Positions 24,435-32,965 of a stretch of DNA of 64,000 nt are shown one piece after another (the first letter of the stretch is position 1; each line of letters begins with the position of its first letter). This DNA comes from Arcobacteraceae bacterium. GTDB lineage: Bacteria > Campylobacterota > Campylobacteria > Campylobacterales > Arcobacteraceae. Location of the stretch: assembly GCA_023138835.1 (NCBI GenBank), contig JAGLOP010000003.1:99225-163224 (forward strand), given 5' to 3'. The notes below the pieces were generated by a model. It saw only the letters and a program-made list of their open reading frames with translations, had not been told where the DNA came from and searched no databases. The translations under genes and the position numbers were made by a program.

Positions 24435-27177
24435 CAAAACGCACCTCTTGAAATGGCTTTTCTCTTCTTTTTCTATACCAATAAATAACAAATCCAGAGA
24501 TAATCATAGCTGTTGTAGCTGCTAATAATCCATAAGCATACGATTTATATCCACTTACTTCAGGATAATAAACACTTGGATAAGTTGCAGTATATATTAT
24601 CTTTTCATACTCTTCATCATCATACTTCCCTTTGATATCTTTTGTATAAGATGCAGTTAATAAAAATTCACTTTTATGTCTTCTATCAAACTTATTCCAT
24701 TGTGGAAAATAATCTTTTAAAAGGGTAAATGCAGCGATACCATCTTTATTTGTTTTTATAGTTTTTGACCATCCTGTTTTTGTTGATAGAGTCAGATCAG
24801 CTCCCTTAATAGGTTTGCCATCTAAGATAACTTTTATTCTCATTTTTTCACCAGAATATAAACGATGAAAAAAAGTTTCCCCTTTTTCTCTAATTCTTAA
24901 AATATCAAAAGGAACTTCTTTTATACTATGTTCTGACATCTTTTGTTCATCATAAACTGCATCATTACTATGGTTAAATCTTCTATATTCATATTTTGCA
25001 ACTGTATTATATAAAATACCCTCATCAACCATTTTATCACTGTAAAAAAGATTATAGTATCCGTTGTCAGGCATTTTAAAACTTACTGTTTTACATCCTA
25101 GTTTTCTTCCCTGTCTAGCTTTTGTCACTTTTAAATTGAAATCTAGCAAATATAAATCGGCACTTATGTCTTTGATACAATTTAACTTGTTTGAATCATC
25201 TTTGAAAATAGGCCATACTTTTTTAGTAGGAACTTGTCCTCGTGAACCACCATGCATATGACCGCCACCGCCTCGTTTTTTCTTTGCAGCTGGATTTTTA
25301 TCTACAAAATAGACAATATCTGCAGGTAATGGATTGTTTGCCATTCTATTTTCAGCAGTGTCAAAATCTTTCATTGCAATTTTTAAAGCAGTTTCAAAAT
25401 CTACAACTTTTCCTTTGTATCGTTTTGAGAATACAATAGCATCTTTTTTATTTGCAAATGCATATTTACTAACTTCACTCATAGTAGCTTTTTTCTTACT
25501 TCCAACAACATAAAATGCACTACTGGCATCTATAAATTTCAAGGTTTTAACATCAACCACTTTAAAATCTTTTATAGGCATTTTTTTAACATTTTTTTCC
25601 TCAGCCAAACAATGTATAGAACAATATTGTCTATCTTTTCCACCTAAATGTGCTGCATGATTTGTTTTATAAAACATAGGAAGTTTCATACCACAAGCGA
25701 TACATGAAGTTTTGTTTTTTCCTGATTGTAAAAGAGTTGCTTTATCATTTGGTACGGTTTGGAACATACCTGCACCGCCGTGATTTCCATGACCGCCAGA
25801 TGCTCTTCCGTAAGTATCTATAATATAACCTCTGTATATATTAACACTTAAGAAGAAGATTATCAATGAAGCTGCAAAAGGATATGCTAATATTTTTCGC
25901 ATTTTTGTTACATCAAGAAGTTTCATTCTTTTATAAAGTATGATTAAAGCCCAAGTAATAGCAACCCATTTTAATAGACCAAACATATGAAGCCAGCTGT
26001 CACCTCTTTTTGCCAATGATGCAACTTCAACTGTTAAACCAAAACCTTGAGCAAAACCTTCAACTATTTGTTTATAACCTCGCATAAAAAATGTTTCAAG
26101 TGAGTGAGCAATTGAACCTAAAATAAATAAAGGAGCATAAGAGTACCCAAGATCATAAAATGTACTGCTAAAATCTTTTTTAAGTATTTTAGATGCTACA
26201 AACATACCAATTACAGCAGCTAAAACTGTAAACAATACAGCATATAAAAATGCAAACAATCCAATAGGATCAATTGAACCAAAACTGATATAACCTTTTA
26301 AAGTTTCAGCAGTTGTTGACCAGATCATATCCCCTGCTGCATTACTTCTACCAATACCGTGATGAAATGACATAGTTATAGGAATAGATGCTAAAATAAG
26401 AATAAATGCCCAAATTTCAGCTTTTACAATTTTGAATTTTGACCATAATGAAAATGATGGTTTTTTATATTTAAAACTTACAGCTTCACAAGCATCACTA
26501 CAATCCATACATAAAGTACAATCAGACATAGAATTTTTTTTATCAAATGTAAATGGTTTTAGATGATAAGGACAAGCTGTTGCACACTCAAATGTTTTAC
26601 ACTCATCACATGCACTTTTGTAAGTTCCAAGCCAAGTAAAAGATAGTTTTCCATAAGCACGGGTTAAAGTTCCAATAGGACAGATATATTTACAATAACT
26701 CATATCTTTATATATAAAATAAATTACAAATGATACTAGAGTCAGTACAGTAAACATTATGGCAGTTCCCAATGGTGTTCTAAAAAGCCCAGGGAACATA
26801 TAATAAATTGCCCACCAACCAATCACAAGTAAAAACACACCTATATATCTATTTTGCATCCAATTTGGCATAGTTTTTTTCAATCCAAATTTTGTGATAT
26901 ATTTACCCATAAATCCATGAGGACAAATCCCACAAAAGATTCGTCCAAATGTTGGAAGAGTTATTACCATAAATAAAGACCAAAAAACTCCCCAGAATAC
27001 AGCTCTAGTAAATAGATTATCTTTCCCTGTATGTGTAAAACCAAAATAAAGAGCATATACAAACAAAGCTAAAACCACAATTTTTAAAGCCATTAAGAAT
27101 TTTTGATTTTTAAATAAAAATCCTAAGATTGGTTTAGAATAAATATCATCTTTATCCCGTTTCATAAAATCTACCAT
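24421..27177 (-). CDS. Polyferredoxin-NosL-DUF4198 fusion membrane protein
   Basis: 918 residues. 1-250: NapH/NosR-like membrane part with CGICPHGFMGKY near residue 81, CKYICPIGTLTRAYG near 160, and ferredoxin clusters CDECKTFECATACP and CTLCMDCSDACE. 250-460: further membrane helices. ~463: His/Gly stretch GHGNHGGAGM. ~480-620: NosL domain with CIACGMKLPMFYKTNHAAHL and QYCSIHC, nearly identical in motif to NosL-A. ~640: second His/Gly patch HMHGG. ~700-880: DUF4198-like beta domain (GEKMRIKVILDGKPIKGADLTL), a family tied to metal uptake, then a last membrane helix. It joins electron transfer to a copper-type binding site in one chain. There is no FMN domain as in NosR. Confidence 0.85.
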   Translation of the reverse strand: MVDFMKRDKDDIYSKPILGFLFKNQKFLMALKIVVLALFVYALYFGFTHTGKDNLFTRAVFWGVFWSLFMVITLPTFGRIFCGICPHGFMGKYITKFGLKKTMPNWMQNRYIGVFLLVIGWWAIYYMFPGLFRTPLGTAIMFTVLTLVSFVIYFIYKDMSYCKYICPIGTLTRAYGKLSFTWLGTYKSACDECKTFECATACPYHLKPFTFDKKNSMSDCTLCMDCSDACEAVSFKYKKPSFSLWSKFKIVKAEIWAFILILASIPITMSFHHGIGRSNAAGDMIWSTTAETLKGYISFGSIDPIGLFAFLYAVLFTVLAAVIGMFVASKILKKDFSSTFYDLGYSYAPLFILGSIAHSLETFFMRGYKQIVEGFAQGFGLTVEVASLAKRGDSWLHMFGLLKWVAITWALIILYKRMKLLDVTKMRKILAYPFAASLIIFFLSVNIYRGYIIDTYGRASGGHGNHGGAGMFQTVPNDKATLLQSGKNKTSCIACGMKLPMFYKTNHAAHLGGKDRQYCSIHCLAEEKNVKKMPIKDFKVVDVKTLKFIDASSAFYVVGSKKKATMSEVSKYAFANKKDAIVFSKRYKGKVVDFETALKIAMKDFDTAENRMANNPLPADIVYFVDKNPAAKKKRGGGGHMHGGSRGQVPTKKVWPIFKDDSNKLNCIKDISADLYLLDFNLKVTKARQGRKLGCKTVSFKMPDNGYYNLFYSDKMVDEGILYNTVAKYEYRRFNHSNDAVYDEQKMSEHSIKEVPFDILRIREKGETFFHRLYSGEKMRIKVILDGKPIKGADLTLSTKTGWSKTIKTNKDGIAAFTLLKDYFPQWNKFDRRHKSEFLLTASYTKDIKGKYDDEEYEKIIYTATYPSVYYPEVSGYKSYAYGLLAATTAMIISGFVIYWYRKRREKPFQEVRFDAKD

Positions 27178-27202
27178 TGTCTCTCCTGTATTTACTAAAA
27201 AA

Positions 27203-27862
27203 TTAAAGTATTAAAACACCGTTTAATACTAATACCCCTACAATTATTAATAATAAAGCAGCTAAGCGTTCTATATATAATTTGTAAGATGAAAATTGAG
27301 CCATCAATCCTTTAATCACCTTTGATACGATAAACCCGTAAAAAATGATCGAAAAGATAACAGCACCTAAGCCAAAAAACAACCCTAAAGCAGCTGCATT
27401 ATAAAAAGTACTACTGTTTACTGCAACGGCTATTAGTGCCATTATAGGAGCACATGGGTTTACCGACATCGTTGCACCTATAGCAAAAAAACCTATTTTG
27501 TTTAATTTTGGTTTCTTTATTAAAGGTGTTGTGTGTCCACATGAAATAGGAGATTTAAAACTTTTATAAAATAAAAAAAGTCCCATTGAAATTGTACTAA
27601 TCCCAAGAATAATACTAAATAAACTATTATCATCTAAAACTTGTTTTATCCAAAAAGAACTTAAATATGCAATAATAGCTATTAGTGTATAGCTAAATAT
27701 CCTACCTAAACTAAACGGAAGAATTATACCTAATGCCTGTTTTGTATCATTTGAATTACTCACAAGCAATGGACTGAGAAACGGCATACATGAAAACATG
27801 CACGCCGTCGCCCCGTAAGAAAGTCCTATTATAAAAATAGAAAAAAGTGTTGTTAATTCCAA
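27203..27862 (-). CDS. TauE/SafE-DsbD-like membrane protein
   Basis: 219 residues, six helices. Cys in the DsbD/CcdA-like places: GATACMFSCMPFLSPLLVS near residue 20 and TMSVNPCAPIMALIAVAV near 135, with a third at SPISCGHTTPLIKKP. Relatives are annotated as sulfite exporter TauE/SafE family but many act in copper or thiol redox handling for oxidase maturation. It lies between the receptor and the fusion gene, 14 and 25 bases from each, so it belongs to the same pathway, possibly moving Cu(I) or electrons across the inner membrane. Confidence 0.8.
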   Translation of the reverse strand: MELTTLFSIFIIGLSYGATACMFSCMPFLSPLLVSNSNDTKQALGIILPFSLGRIFSYTLIAIIAYLSSFWIKQVLDDNSLFSIILGISTISMGLFLFYKSFKSPISCGHTTPLIKKPKLNKIGFFAIGATMSVNPCAPIMALIAVAVNSSTFYNAAALGLFFGLGAVIFSIIFYGFIVSKVIKGLMAQFSSYKLYIERLAALLLIIVGVLVLNGVLIL

Positions 27863-27876
27863 ATACTATACTTCTA

Positions 27877-29955
27877 TTAGAATTTGTATCTCACACCTGC
27901 ATAAAGTGCTCTAGGTGCTGCAACTCTAATTGTTGCATCATCCATATCCTTAGCAGTTTCGTAGTTAGACAGATGAACAAAAGAATAGTAATTTCTATTA
28001 AATAAGTTATCTATCCTTGCAAATGCTTCCAAACCTTTCTTGATTTTATAAGTTCCTTTTAAATTTGCAACTTTATACCCTTTTTGCTTATAGTGATTCA
28101 TATCATCAGCAAAATAACTGCTTTTAACAATAAATTCAGGAGATATTGTTAGTTTATCAGTTGGTTTATAATCAACTGATAGGTTTACAGTGTGCTTCGA
28201 AGTCCTTGGTACCTGATTTCCAGATATATCAACGCTTACACTGTTGTATAACATTGTCATTTTTTTATAAGTAGCATTTAGATGTGCATATGCAAGATTA
28301 TATGATATTTCTTTTTTCTTATCACTTTGTAATGCTAGTTCAAAACCTCTACTTTGTAGGTCACCTAGGTTGAAATAATAAGCATCTTCATCATCTTCAT
28401 TACGATCTATATAAGCACCACCTCTTTTTCCAATATAGTCTTTTCTATCTAGTTGGAAAATTGCCGCATCATATTCAAATCCTGATTTTGAAGCTCTTAT
28501 CCCAATTTCATAATTTATTGATGTTTCCTCTTTTAAACTTGATGGCACATCGTATCCTTCAGATATAGCAGTTAAATTAGTACTTATTTGACTTGCTGTT
28601 GGAGCCTTAAATCCTGTAGATATACTAGTATATAAAGAACTTGTAGAACTTAGGTCATAATTTAACCCGGCTCTATAAGAGGTATGAGTATACTTTGGTG
28701 TTGTATTGAGTGAACTATTCATATCATCTCGATAATTATATTTAATACCATCATATCTTGCATTTACTGTTGTAGTCAAATTTGAAGATAATTCATTTTT
28801 TAACTCAAAATAGATTGCATTTATATCTTCATCTGTTTTTGTACTACCAGAGAGAGCACCAACAACTTGTGTTATATCTGTATCGTAAGTTAAAGTTTTA
28901 ACATCATTTCTTTGTGCATCTGCACCTATCATAAATGCAAAATTATCATAAGGCACACGATATTCTGATTTAATACCATTTTGTACCCAGTTTTCATCTA
29001 CAAAATCATTATGACCAAGATTTCTGTAAGCACCACTACTAATTCTTCCTGAGTATTTAGTTTTATCATCTTCGTATCTGTGAATATTAAACATAAAATT
29101 TGACTCATCTTCAAAGTCTTTAGAGTATGTTACAAATGATTTTGTTAGATCAGAGTCATAATATGCTGAGTATGATACATAATTAGTACTTCTTGGGTTT
29201 GTTGTCGCTGCATCTACACCTTTTACACTATTACCATCACCACTTTTTCTATTTGTGTAATCCAACCCAAAAGTTAGATCACTAGAATCATCAATATAAT
29301 ATTGATATTTTCCATTAACTGACTTATGTTTTAAATAAGCATCTTCATAATAACCATCTGTACTTCTACTACTTGCTTGTACTTTAAGTGCCGAGTTCTC
29401 AAAACTTTGATTTGTTGAAGCTAAAAATTTATTAGAATTAAATCTACCTCTTTCAATTTCAATTTTTGATAAATCTTCACCTTTACCTCTTTTTGTTGTA
29501 ATTACAACAGCACCAGCAATTGCATCATTACCATAAAGATATGAAGCACTACCTTTTATTACTTTAATACTAGCTATATTGTCAAGATCTATATTTACTC
29601 TACCAGCACTTTCTTGAACAGGAACACCATCAATTACAACTGCAACACCAGATCTTTCTCCCATATATCTTTGATTTTCTACACCTCTAATATGTATTTT
29701 AACTATATCATTATCAACACTTTCTGCAGTTAAACCAGGTATTGTATTTAGTATATCTAGCACACTATGTGGATTGGATTTTTCAATATCCTCTTCACTT
29801 ATAATTGCAATATTTGATACACTACTTTTTGTTGACGTAAACTTATCATCAATTGTTGAAGAATCAACACTAATTAGCCCTAAATCTTCACTTGCCACAA
29901 GCGTTGTAGTTAACGCTAACGCACAAGCCAATGATATACAAATCTTTTTGTTCAT
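27877..29955 (-). CDS. TonB-dependent outer-membrane receptor
   Basis: 692 residues. Signal peptide (ISLACALALTTTLVAS), TonB-box candidate DLGLISVDSS, plug domain (NIAIISEEDIEKSNPHSVLDILNTIPG split by description; IHIRGVENQR; VIKGSASYLYGNDAIAGAVVI), then a 22-strand-type barrel ending NRNYYSFVHLSN and ALYAGVRYKF. Its length fits copper-receptor types such as NosA/OprC, but I see no diagnostic ligand set. First gene of the seven-gene operon; promoter region shared with the divergent regulator genes. The matching box in front of exbB-exbD-tonB ties it to that TonB. Confidence 0.9.
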   Translation of the reverse strand: MNKKICISLACALALTTTLVASEDLGLISVDSSTIDDKFTSTKSSVSNIAIISEEDIEKSNPHSVLDILNTIPGLTAESVDNDIVKIHIRGVENQRYMGERSGVAVVIDGVPVQESAGRVNIDLDNIASIKVIKGSASYLYGNDAIAGAVVITTKRGKGEDLSKIEIERGRFNSNKFLASTNQSFENSALKVQASSRSTDGYYEDAYLKHKSVNGKYQYYIDDSSDLTFGLDYTNRKSGDGNSVKGVDAATTNPRSTNYVSYSAYYDSDLTKSFVTYSKDFEDESNFMFNIHRYEDDKTKYSGRISSGAYRNLGHNDFVDENWVQNGIKSEYRVPYDNFAFMIGADAQRNDVKTLTYDTDITQVVGALSGSTKTDEDINAIYFELKNELSSNLTTTVNARYDGIKYNYRDDMNSSLNTTPKYTHTSYRAGLNYDLSSTSSLYTSISTGFKAPTASQISTNLTAISEGYDVPSSLKEETSINYEIGIRASKSGFEYDAAIFQLDRKDYIGKRGGAYIDRNEDDEDAYYFNLGDLQSRGFELALQSDKKKEISYNLAYAHLNATYKKMTMLYNSVSVDISGNQVPRTSKHTVNLSVDYKPTDKLTISPEFIVKSSYFADDMNHYKQKGYKVANLKGTYKIKKGLEAFARIDNLFNRNYYSFVHLSNYETAKDMDDATIRVAAPRALYAGVRYKF

Positions 29956-30008
29956 TTTTTTCCTTTTTTACTGTTAAATTTTGAAATTCTTGAAAGTCTA
30001 CAAAAAAA

Positions 30009-30026
30009 AAGTAAATTAATTGTTAA
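30009..30026 (-). promoter_or_regulatory. Direct-repeat box for the receptor operon
   Basis: Minus-strand TTAACAA (30026-30020), spacer TTAA, degenerate half TTTACTT (30015-30009), then 8 bases and TAGACT as a possible -10 (30000-29995), followed by AAGGA and the receptor ATG. The first half is exact, the second weaker than in the other copies, but the box-to--10 spacing is conserved. Confidence 0.5.
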
Positions 30027-30047
30027 TTACTTACAATATAATAAATT

Positions 30048-30095
30048 ATTATACCAAGCAGTTACTTAGTGACTCTTAAGTGACTCTTTGGTATA
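30048..30095. promoter_or_regulatory. Divergent extended -10 elements framing an 11-bp direct repeat
   Basis: TATACCAA (30050-30057) and TTGGTATA (30088-30095) form inverted arms; read outward, each is an extended -10 (TGG-TATAAT on minus at 30053-30048, TGG-TATAAG on plus). Between them AGTGACTCTT occurs twice (30068-30077 and 30079-30088), 11 bases apart. This looks like a second regulator site, distinct from the TTAACAA box, serving one or both directions. Confidence 0.55.
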
Positions 30096-30144
30096 AGTTA
30101 TCTTTATATTTAAAGCCCTACAATATAAAAAAACAAATTAATTA

Positions 30145-30176
30145 TTAACAATTATTTAACATTTTTATTGTAAAAT
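30145..30176 (+). promoter_or_regulatory. Direct-repeat box and -10 upstream of response regulator
   Basis: TTAACAA (30145-30151), spacer TTAT, TTAACAT (30156-30162), then 8 bases and TAAAAT (30171-30176). The inferred transcript start is only a few bases before the ATG at 30186, so the message would be nearly leaderless. The geometry equals that of the exbB promoter and suggests positive autoregulation. Confidence 0.6.
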
Positions 30177-30185
30177 AGCACTTAT

Positions 30186-30869
30186 ATGAATATAATTAAA
30201 CGACAAATATTATTATTAGAAGATGACAAGCTGTTTGCTCAGACATTGATGGATTTTTTAGAAGGGTCTAATTTTAATGTTGATCTTGCAATTGACGGGG
30301 AAGAGGCTTTATCTAAAAGTTATGAAACACATTATGACTTATATTTATTTGATATAAATGTACCAAAATTAAATGGTATTGAACTACTTAAAACTCTAAG
30401 AGATAATGGGATTAAAATTCCAACAATATTTTTAACTTCATATAAAGATGATAAAACTTTGAAAGAATGTTTTATAAGTGGGTGTGATGATTTTTTAAGA
30501 AAGCCTTTTAAAGTTAGTGAACTGCAGTATAGAATTAATGCTATTTTGAAAAGAACCAGCAGAGTTGAAAACATAGTTAAGATTGCGAAGAACTCCCATT
30601 ATAATTTTGATAAAAGAAAAGTATATTGTGATGAAAAAGAGATACATCTTCCATTAAAGGTAATTCAACTTTTAGAACTTTTTATAGAAAATAACAATAA
30701 AACGATAACTACATATGAAATTATAAATAGACTTTGGAGCAATTCTCAAGAACATAGCGAAGGATCACTGAGACTTTATATTACCAAATTACGACAAATA
30801 ATTGGAAAAGAAAAAATAAAAAATATTAAAAAAGTCGGCTACGCTATATCTGGTATAATTTGTGAGTAA
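30186..30869 (+). CDS. OmpR-family response regulator (candidate regulon master)
   Basis: 227 residues. Receiver with ILLLEDDKLFAQTLMDF, acceptor Asp in DLYLFDINVPKLNG near residue 55, and Lys in GCDDFLRKPFKVSEL. Winged helix C-terminal with EGSLRLYITKLRQIIGKE and IKKVGYAISG. It overlaps the histidine kinase gene by 8 bases. Its own promoter carries the 11-bp direct-repeat box also found at four other units of this window, so it is the best candidate to bind it. No ribosome binding site is seen, consistent with a very short leader. Confidence 0.92.
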   Translation: MNIIKRQILLLEDDKLFAQTLMDFLEGSNFNVDLAIDGEEALSKSYETHYDLYLFDINVPKLNGIELLKTLRDNGIKIPTIFLTSYKDDKTLKECFISGCDDFLRKPFKVSELQYRINAILKRTSRVENIVKIAKNSHYNFDKRKVYCDEKEIHLPLKVIQLLELFIENNNKTITTYEIINRLWSNSQEHSEGSLRLYITKLRQIIGKEKIKNIKKVGYAISGIICE

Positions 30870-31698
30870 TAAAAAAACATTTTTTTATATATTTAATATA
30901 TCTATAATTATTTTAATATTAGTTGTCAATAATTATTTGATTCATTATTTCATAAATTATGACTCGATGCATTTTAACATTTTATTAATCGTATGTTGCG
31001 CTCTTTTATATTTCGCTTTAACCAAAACATTAATAGACGATATTTTTAAAATTGATGACAAACTAAAAGAAAAAATAGAAAAAACTATGCATGAGATAAA
31101 TACTCCGGTTGCAACAATTCAAATAAATACAGAAATATTACAAACTAAAATTAATGATGTACAAAATCTTGAAAGGTTAGATAGGATAAATAAAGCCTGT
31201 GATAATCTTTTAAAACTTTATGAAGATATGGAATATTATATAAAAAAAGAAATTGATAATGTTGAGATAGTTAGTTTTGAATTAGAAGAGTTATTGCTGT
31301 ATTGTATAGAAAAGTTTGATGATATCAAAGATGATATTAAGATAGATATAGATGTAAAACCTACGATTATAACAACAGACAAAAACGGTTTTGAAGCGAT
31401 GATAACCAACCTTACCTCAAATGCAATTAAACACAACAGTTCAATTAGTTCTATTAACATACAGTTACAAAACAATATCTTAACGTTCAAAGATGACGGA
31501 GGAGGAATAAGTACCGAGAATATTTATAAAGTGTTTAATAAATATTTTCAAAGTGATGATAAATCAAAGGGTTTTGGAATTGGACTTAATATGGTGAAAG
31601 AGTTTTGTAATGAGCAAAAATTGGATATCAAAATCAACTCTTCATCAAAAGGTACTATTTTTAATATTAATCTAAAAAATATAATTGTGGTCAATTAA
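30862..31698 (+). CDS. Short sensor histidine kinase
   Basis: 278 residues from a GTG overlapping the regulator stop. Two adjacent membrane helices (IFNISIIILILVVNNYLIHYF and ILLIVCCALLYFAL) leave almost no periplasmic loop, so signal input is within the membrane or via a partner protein. H-box KTMHEINTPVATIQINTEIL with His near residue 76; N box MITNLTSNAIKHN; G boxes DDGGGISTENIYKVF and GFGIGLNMVKEFC. The intramembrane CC is a possible metal or redox-sensing feature. Operon mates are a NosL and a TauE/SafE protein. Confidence 0.88.
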   Translation: MSNKKTFFYIFNISIIILILVVNNYLIHYFINYDSMHFNILLIVCCALLYFALTKTLIDDIFKIDDKLKEKIEKTMHEINTPVATIQINTEILQTKINDVQNLERLDRINKACDNLLKLYEDMEYYIKKEIDNVEIVSFELEELLLYCIEKFDDIKDDIKIDIDVKPTIITTDKNGFEAMITNLTSNAIKHNSSISSINIQLQNNILTFKDDGGGISTENIYKVFNKYFQSDDKSKGFGIGLNMVKEFCNEQKLDIKINSSSKGTIFNINLKNIIVVN

Positions 31699-32211
31699 AT
31701 GATAAAAAAAATATCTATAATTTTTGTATTTTTTATTTTATTGGTAATTATACTTTTTTCTACATCATCTTTTGAACAATCAACAGTGGTAGTTCAAAAC
31801 AATCATACAAAACAACCAATTTCAATAACACCCGATAAATACAAAGATAGATTTTGTAATATGACTATAAAAGATGTAACATATTCAGCACAAGTAGTTT
31901 TAGAAAATGAAGATACACTTTTTTTTGATGATATAGGTTGTTTGGTATTATGGTTACAAGAACAAAGCAAAACTTCTTTGGAAAAAGATAAAATAGTTTT
32001 ATGGGTTTGGGCAAAAGATGAAAACAAATATATAGATGCAAGACAAGCTTGGTATAGTTTAACGGAGCGAACTCCTATGCACTATGGCTTTGGTGCATAT
32101 AAAACAAAACAAAATAATTATATAAATTTCGCTACAATGACTAATAAAATGCTGCAAAGCCATACTATGGCAAATCCAAAGATAAGGAAAGAACTTCTTG
32201 GAAACAATTGA
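31699..32211 (+). CDS. Membrane-anchored NosL-family protein with incomplete metal motif
   Basis: 170 residues, N-terminal anchor (ISIIFVFFILLVIILFSTSS) and no lipobox. NosL features: FFDDIGCLVLWLQEQS, YIDARQAWYSLTERTPMHYGFGA, and TMANPKIRKELLG at the end, shared with the NosL at 44228-44692. The usual CxxCxM is reduced to FCNM (CxM), so the first Cys is missing. It begins directly after the kinase stop and may act as its sensor partner or as a copper chaperone. Confidence 0.87.
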   Translation: MIKKISIIFVFFILLVIILFSTSSFEQSTVVVQNNHTKQPISITPDKYKDRFCNMTIKDVTYSAQVVLENEDTLFFDDIGCLVLWLQEQSKTSLEKDKIVLWVWAKDENKYIDARQAWYSLTERTPMHYGFGAYKTKQNNYINFATMTNKMLQSHTMANPKIRKELLGNN

Positions 32212-32905
32212 TTTTTTAACTATTATATCTATTGCTTTTATTGGTTCTTTTGGTCATTGTATTGGTATGTGCGGCGGTATAGTTATAGCATATTCAAGTA
32301 CCAAAATAGATACTGCATGGGACAAAACACATCAAACTTTAGCACACCTTTTGTATTCGCTAGGAAGAGTTACTACTTATATCTTTTTTGGTGCACTGTT
32401 TGGTTGGATAGGAAGTGTTATATCTTTTAGTAATATAGCTAACGGTGTATTACTAATAATTGCCGGTTTGGTTATGATAGGTGTTGGATTTTCTTTAAGC
32501 GGAAGAGTCAAATTACTTTCCTCCATAGAGCATTCAATTCAAAATAGCAGTTGGTATCATAATAATTTCAAAGGTTTACTTGAAAGTGAATTTTTAGGCA
32601 GTTTTTATATTCTAGGACTTTTAAATGGATTACTTCCTTGTGGATTTGTATATTTTTTCGCTATAACAGCCGCTAGTACAGCAAATGCAATAGATGGTGC
32701 AATAGTGATGGCTTTGTTTGGACTTAGCACAGTACCGGCTATGTTTTCTTTAGGATTTTTTATAGGAATATTTAGAAAAAGTGCCATTAGAAATCTTATG
32801 ATAAGATTAGCTACACTTGGTGTTTTGATTTATGGCGGATATACTATTTATAACGGATATGACTATATTTCAAATCCTGATAAAACTTTACTTGATTGTC
32901 ATTAA
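32198..32905 (+). CDS. TauE/SafE (DsbD_2-like) membrane protein
   Basis: 235 residues from TTG 32198, supported by AAGGA seven bases upstream; it overlaps the NosL stop by 14 bases. Six helices, with the signature GSFGHCIGMCGGIVIAYSS near residue 15 and GLLNGLLPCGFVYFF near 145. Proteins with GHCxGMCGG are found with copper transport and cytochrome oxidase maturation genes in this phylum. Last gene of the RR-HK-NosL-TauE operon. Confidence 0.87.
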   Translation: METIDFLTIISIAFIGSFGHCIGMCGGIVIAYSSTKIDTAWDKTHQTLAHLLYSLGRVTTYIFFGALFGWIGSVISFSNIANGVLLIIAGLVMIGVGFSLSGRVKLLSSIEHSIQNSSWYHNNFKGLLESEFLGSFYILGLLNGLLPCGFVYFFAITAASTANAIDGAIVMALFGLSTVPAMFSLGFFIGIFRKSAIRNLMIRLATLGVLIYGGYTIYNGYDYISNPDKTLLDCH

Positions 32906-32916
32906 ATAAGAATTAA

Positions 32917-32948
32917 TTAACAATATTTAGATAAGATAAAAAAATAAT
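32917..32948 (+). promoter_or_regulatory. Direct-repeat box upstream of double-NosL operon
   Basis: TTAACAA (32917-32923), spacer TATT, TAGATAA (32928-32934), then 8 bases and AATAAT (32943-32948), five of six matches to a -10. The second half TAGATAA is the same variant as the third half at NosL-A (741-747). AAAAGGAAAG precedes the ATG at 32966. Confidence 0.6.
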
Positions 32949-32965
32949 TATTAAAAGGAAAGATT

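Noticed and set aside
24434..24491. Longer N-terminus for the NapH-like protein (start at 24491)
   Set aside because: It would overlap the upstream gene by 71 bases and adds a charged stretch; the internal ATG has AGAGGTG at good distance.
24421..27177. Calling the fusion protein NosR
   Set aside because: The FMN-binding periplasmic domain that defines NosR is missing, and NosL and DUF4198 parts are added.
29956..30185. Small RNA or extra small gene in the 230-base divergent gap
   Set aside because: The stretch is accounted for by promoter and operator elements on both strands; no open frame with a ribosome binding site is seen.
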